From assembly GCF_003315415.1 (NCBI RefSeq), contig NZ_QNSB01000007.1, positions 62,001 through 126,000 on the forward strand: 64,000 nt of DNA, read 5' to 3'. This document shows positions 63,015-64,000 of this stretch, one piece after another. Source of the stretch: Brevibacterium sanguinis (GTDB taxonomy: Bacteria; Actinomycetota; Actinomycetes; Actinomycetales; Brevibacteriaceae). The position numbers and the translations under genes were made by a program. Within the stretch, counting starts at the first letter, position 1. Every line of letters starts with the position of its first letter. The notes beneath the pieces are model-generated. The model did no database searches. It was not told where the DNA came from and was given only the letters and a program-made list of their open reading frames with translations.

Positions 63015-64000
63015 ATGTCACCTCAGGTGAATATGCAAGCACTGCAGCGGATCTCACCGTCCGCCACCTCACCCGAGCTGATCCGCAATTTCTGCATCAT
63101 CGCTCATATCGACCACGGCAAGTCGACACTGGCCGACCGGATGCTCCAGATCACCGGAGTCGTCCAGCCGCGCGACATGCGCGCCCAGTACCTCGACCGG
63201 ATGGACATCGAACGTGAACGCGGCATCACCATCAAGTCCCAGGCCGTGCGCATGCCCTGGGAGACCGATGGCACCCCCTACGCGCTCAACATGATCGACA
63301 CCCCCGGGCACGTCGACTTCAGCTACGAGGTCTCCCGGTCGCTCGCCGCCTGCGAGGGCACCCTGCTGCTCGTCGACGCCGCGCAGGGCATCGAAGCCCA
63401 GACCCTGGCCAATCTCTACATGGCCATGGAGAACGAGCTGACGATCATCCCCGTGCTCAACAAGATCGACCTGCCCGCGGCCCAGCCCGACAAGTACGCC
63501 GAGGAGCTCGCGAACCTCATCGGCTGTGAGCCCGACGACTGCCTCCGCGTGTCCGGGAAGACGGGGGAGGGCGTCGAGGCGGTCCTCGACCGCATCATCA
63601 CCGACATCCCGGCCCCCGTCGGCGACGCCGGGGCCCCCGCCCGCGCGATGATCTTCGACTCCGTCTACGACACCTACCGCGGCGTCGTCACCTACGTGCG
63701 CCTCGTCGACGGGGCACTGGCCCCGCGCGAGAAGATCGCGATGATGTCGACCGGCACGACGCATGAGCTCCTCGAGATCGGCGTGTCCTCACCGGAGCCG
63801 AACGCCTCCAAGGGCCTCGGGGTCGGCGAGGTGGGCTACCTCATCACCGGGGTCAAGGACGTCCGCCAGTCCAAGGTCGGCGACACCGTGACCCTGGCCG
63901 GGCGGCCCGCGACGCAGGCGCTGCCCGGGTATCAGGAGCCGAAGCCGATGGTCTTCTCCGGACTGTTCCCCATCGACGGTTCGGACTACCCGGTCCTGCG
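63015..64000 (+). CDS. lepA: Elongation factor 4 (LepA), N-terminal part (runs off window)
   Basis: 328 codons of a translational GTPase, cut by the window end. G1 is [14 protein letters not shown]2 is [14 protein letters not shown]3 is [15 protein letters not shown]4 is NKIDLPAA and G5 is SGKTGEGV, followed by the start of domain 2 ([13 protein letters not shown]). The segment [22 protein letters not shown] is specific to LepA. It acts on stalled or misassembled ribosomes. The ATG at 63015 has AAAGGG upstream. The rpsT-lepA neighbourhood is conserved in many bacteria. Confidence 0.95.
   Translation, partial: MSPQVNMQALQRISPSATSPELIRNFCIIAHIDHGKSTLADRMLQITGVVQPRDMRAQYLDRMDIERERGITIKSQAVRMPWETDGTPYALNMIDTPGHVDFSYEVSRSLAACEGTLLLVDAAQGIEAQTLANLYMAMENELTIIPVLNKIDLPAAQPDKYAEELANLIGCEPDDCLRVSGKTGEGVEAVLDRIITDIPAPVGDAGAPARAMIFDSVYDTYRGVVTYVRLVDGALAPREKIAMMSTGTTHELLEIGVSSPEPNASKGLGVGEVGYLITGVKDVRQSKVGDTVTLAGRPATQALPGYQEPKPMVFSGLFPIDGSDYPVL

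Overview
The window is 64 kb of high-GC chromosome from an actinobacterium. Gene orders such as hemE-hemY-hemQ, recO-uppS, dusB-dgt-dnaG and comEA-comEC-holA-rpsT-lepA, an actinobacterial-type LeuA, the long GapB-type GAPDH and TANNNT promoters with many apparently leaderless genes point to Micrococcales. Brevibacterium or a close relative is my best guess, but that is inference from protein style and not from a database search. Genes are densely packed, with many 1-4 nt ATGA/GTGA overlaps, and no rRNA, tRNA, CRISPR, prophage or insertion sequence was seen.

Layout. 1-3.7 kb: start of a divergent DUF3000-like gene, then the coproporphyrin-dependent haem operon hemE-hemY-hemQ. 3.8-5.3 kb: a redox-flavoured group, with an OhrR-like MarR regulator, a GNAT acetyltransferase and msrB. 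5.4-14.5 kb: envelope and secreted functions, namely an alpha/beta hydrolase, a penicillin-acylase-type Ntn hydrolase, a PGRP/LGFP amidase, an L,D-transpeptidase-like lipoprotein and a DUF6636-like membrane protein. 14.6-18.2 kb: leuA behind a leader peptide with four consecutive Leu codons, then recO-uppS. 18.2-20.5 kb: a repeat array bounded by two near-identical hairpins, and a DeaD-type helicase with a long leader. 20.9-23.7 kb: glyS and a YibE/F membrane protein. 23.9-29.4 kb: a catabolic and transport island with a class III aminotransferase, an Lrp regulator, a DoeA-like M24 protein, a lactate-permease-family transporter and an XRE-cupin regulator. 29.5-35.8 kb: an ABC-F ATPase with a structured leader, then dusB, dgt and dnaG. 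35.9-39.8 kb: TetR-MFS pair, 2-hydroxyacid dehydrogenase and a membrane protein. 39.9-47 kb: gap, DNA-3-methyladenine glycosylase, YihY, DedA, a glutathionyl-hydroquinone-reductase-like enzyme and an acyl-CoA ligase. 47.2-59 kb: leuS, nadE, a hypothetical membrane protein, ugd-degV, comEA-comEC-holA and rpsT. 59.2-64 kb: a GlxA-type regulator, a frameshifted APC permease, a PemK-like protein, an EEP phosphatase and the start of lepA.

The genes are mostly housekeeping. The most interesting content is regulatory: the leuA attenuator, a nested hairpin that hides the ABC-F ribosome-binding site, palindromic operators next to MarR, XRE and TetR genes, at least nine promoters whose -10 box sits 6-7 nt before the start codon, and the 420-bp repeat array between uppS and deaD. 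I found no clear multi-gene system of a new kind; the candidate catabolic locus at 23.9-27.2 kb and the leader RNAs deserve the closest look.
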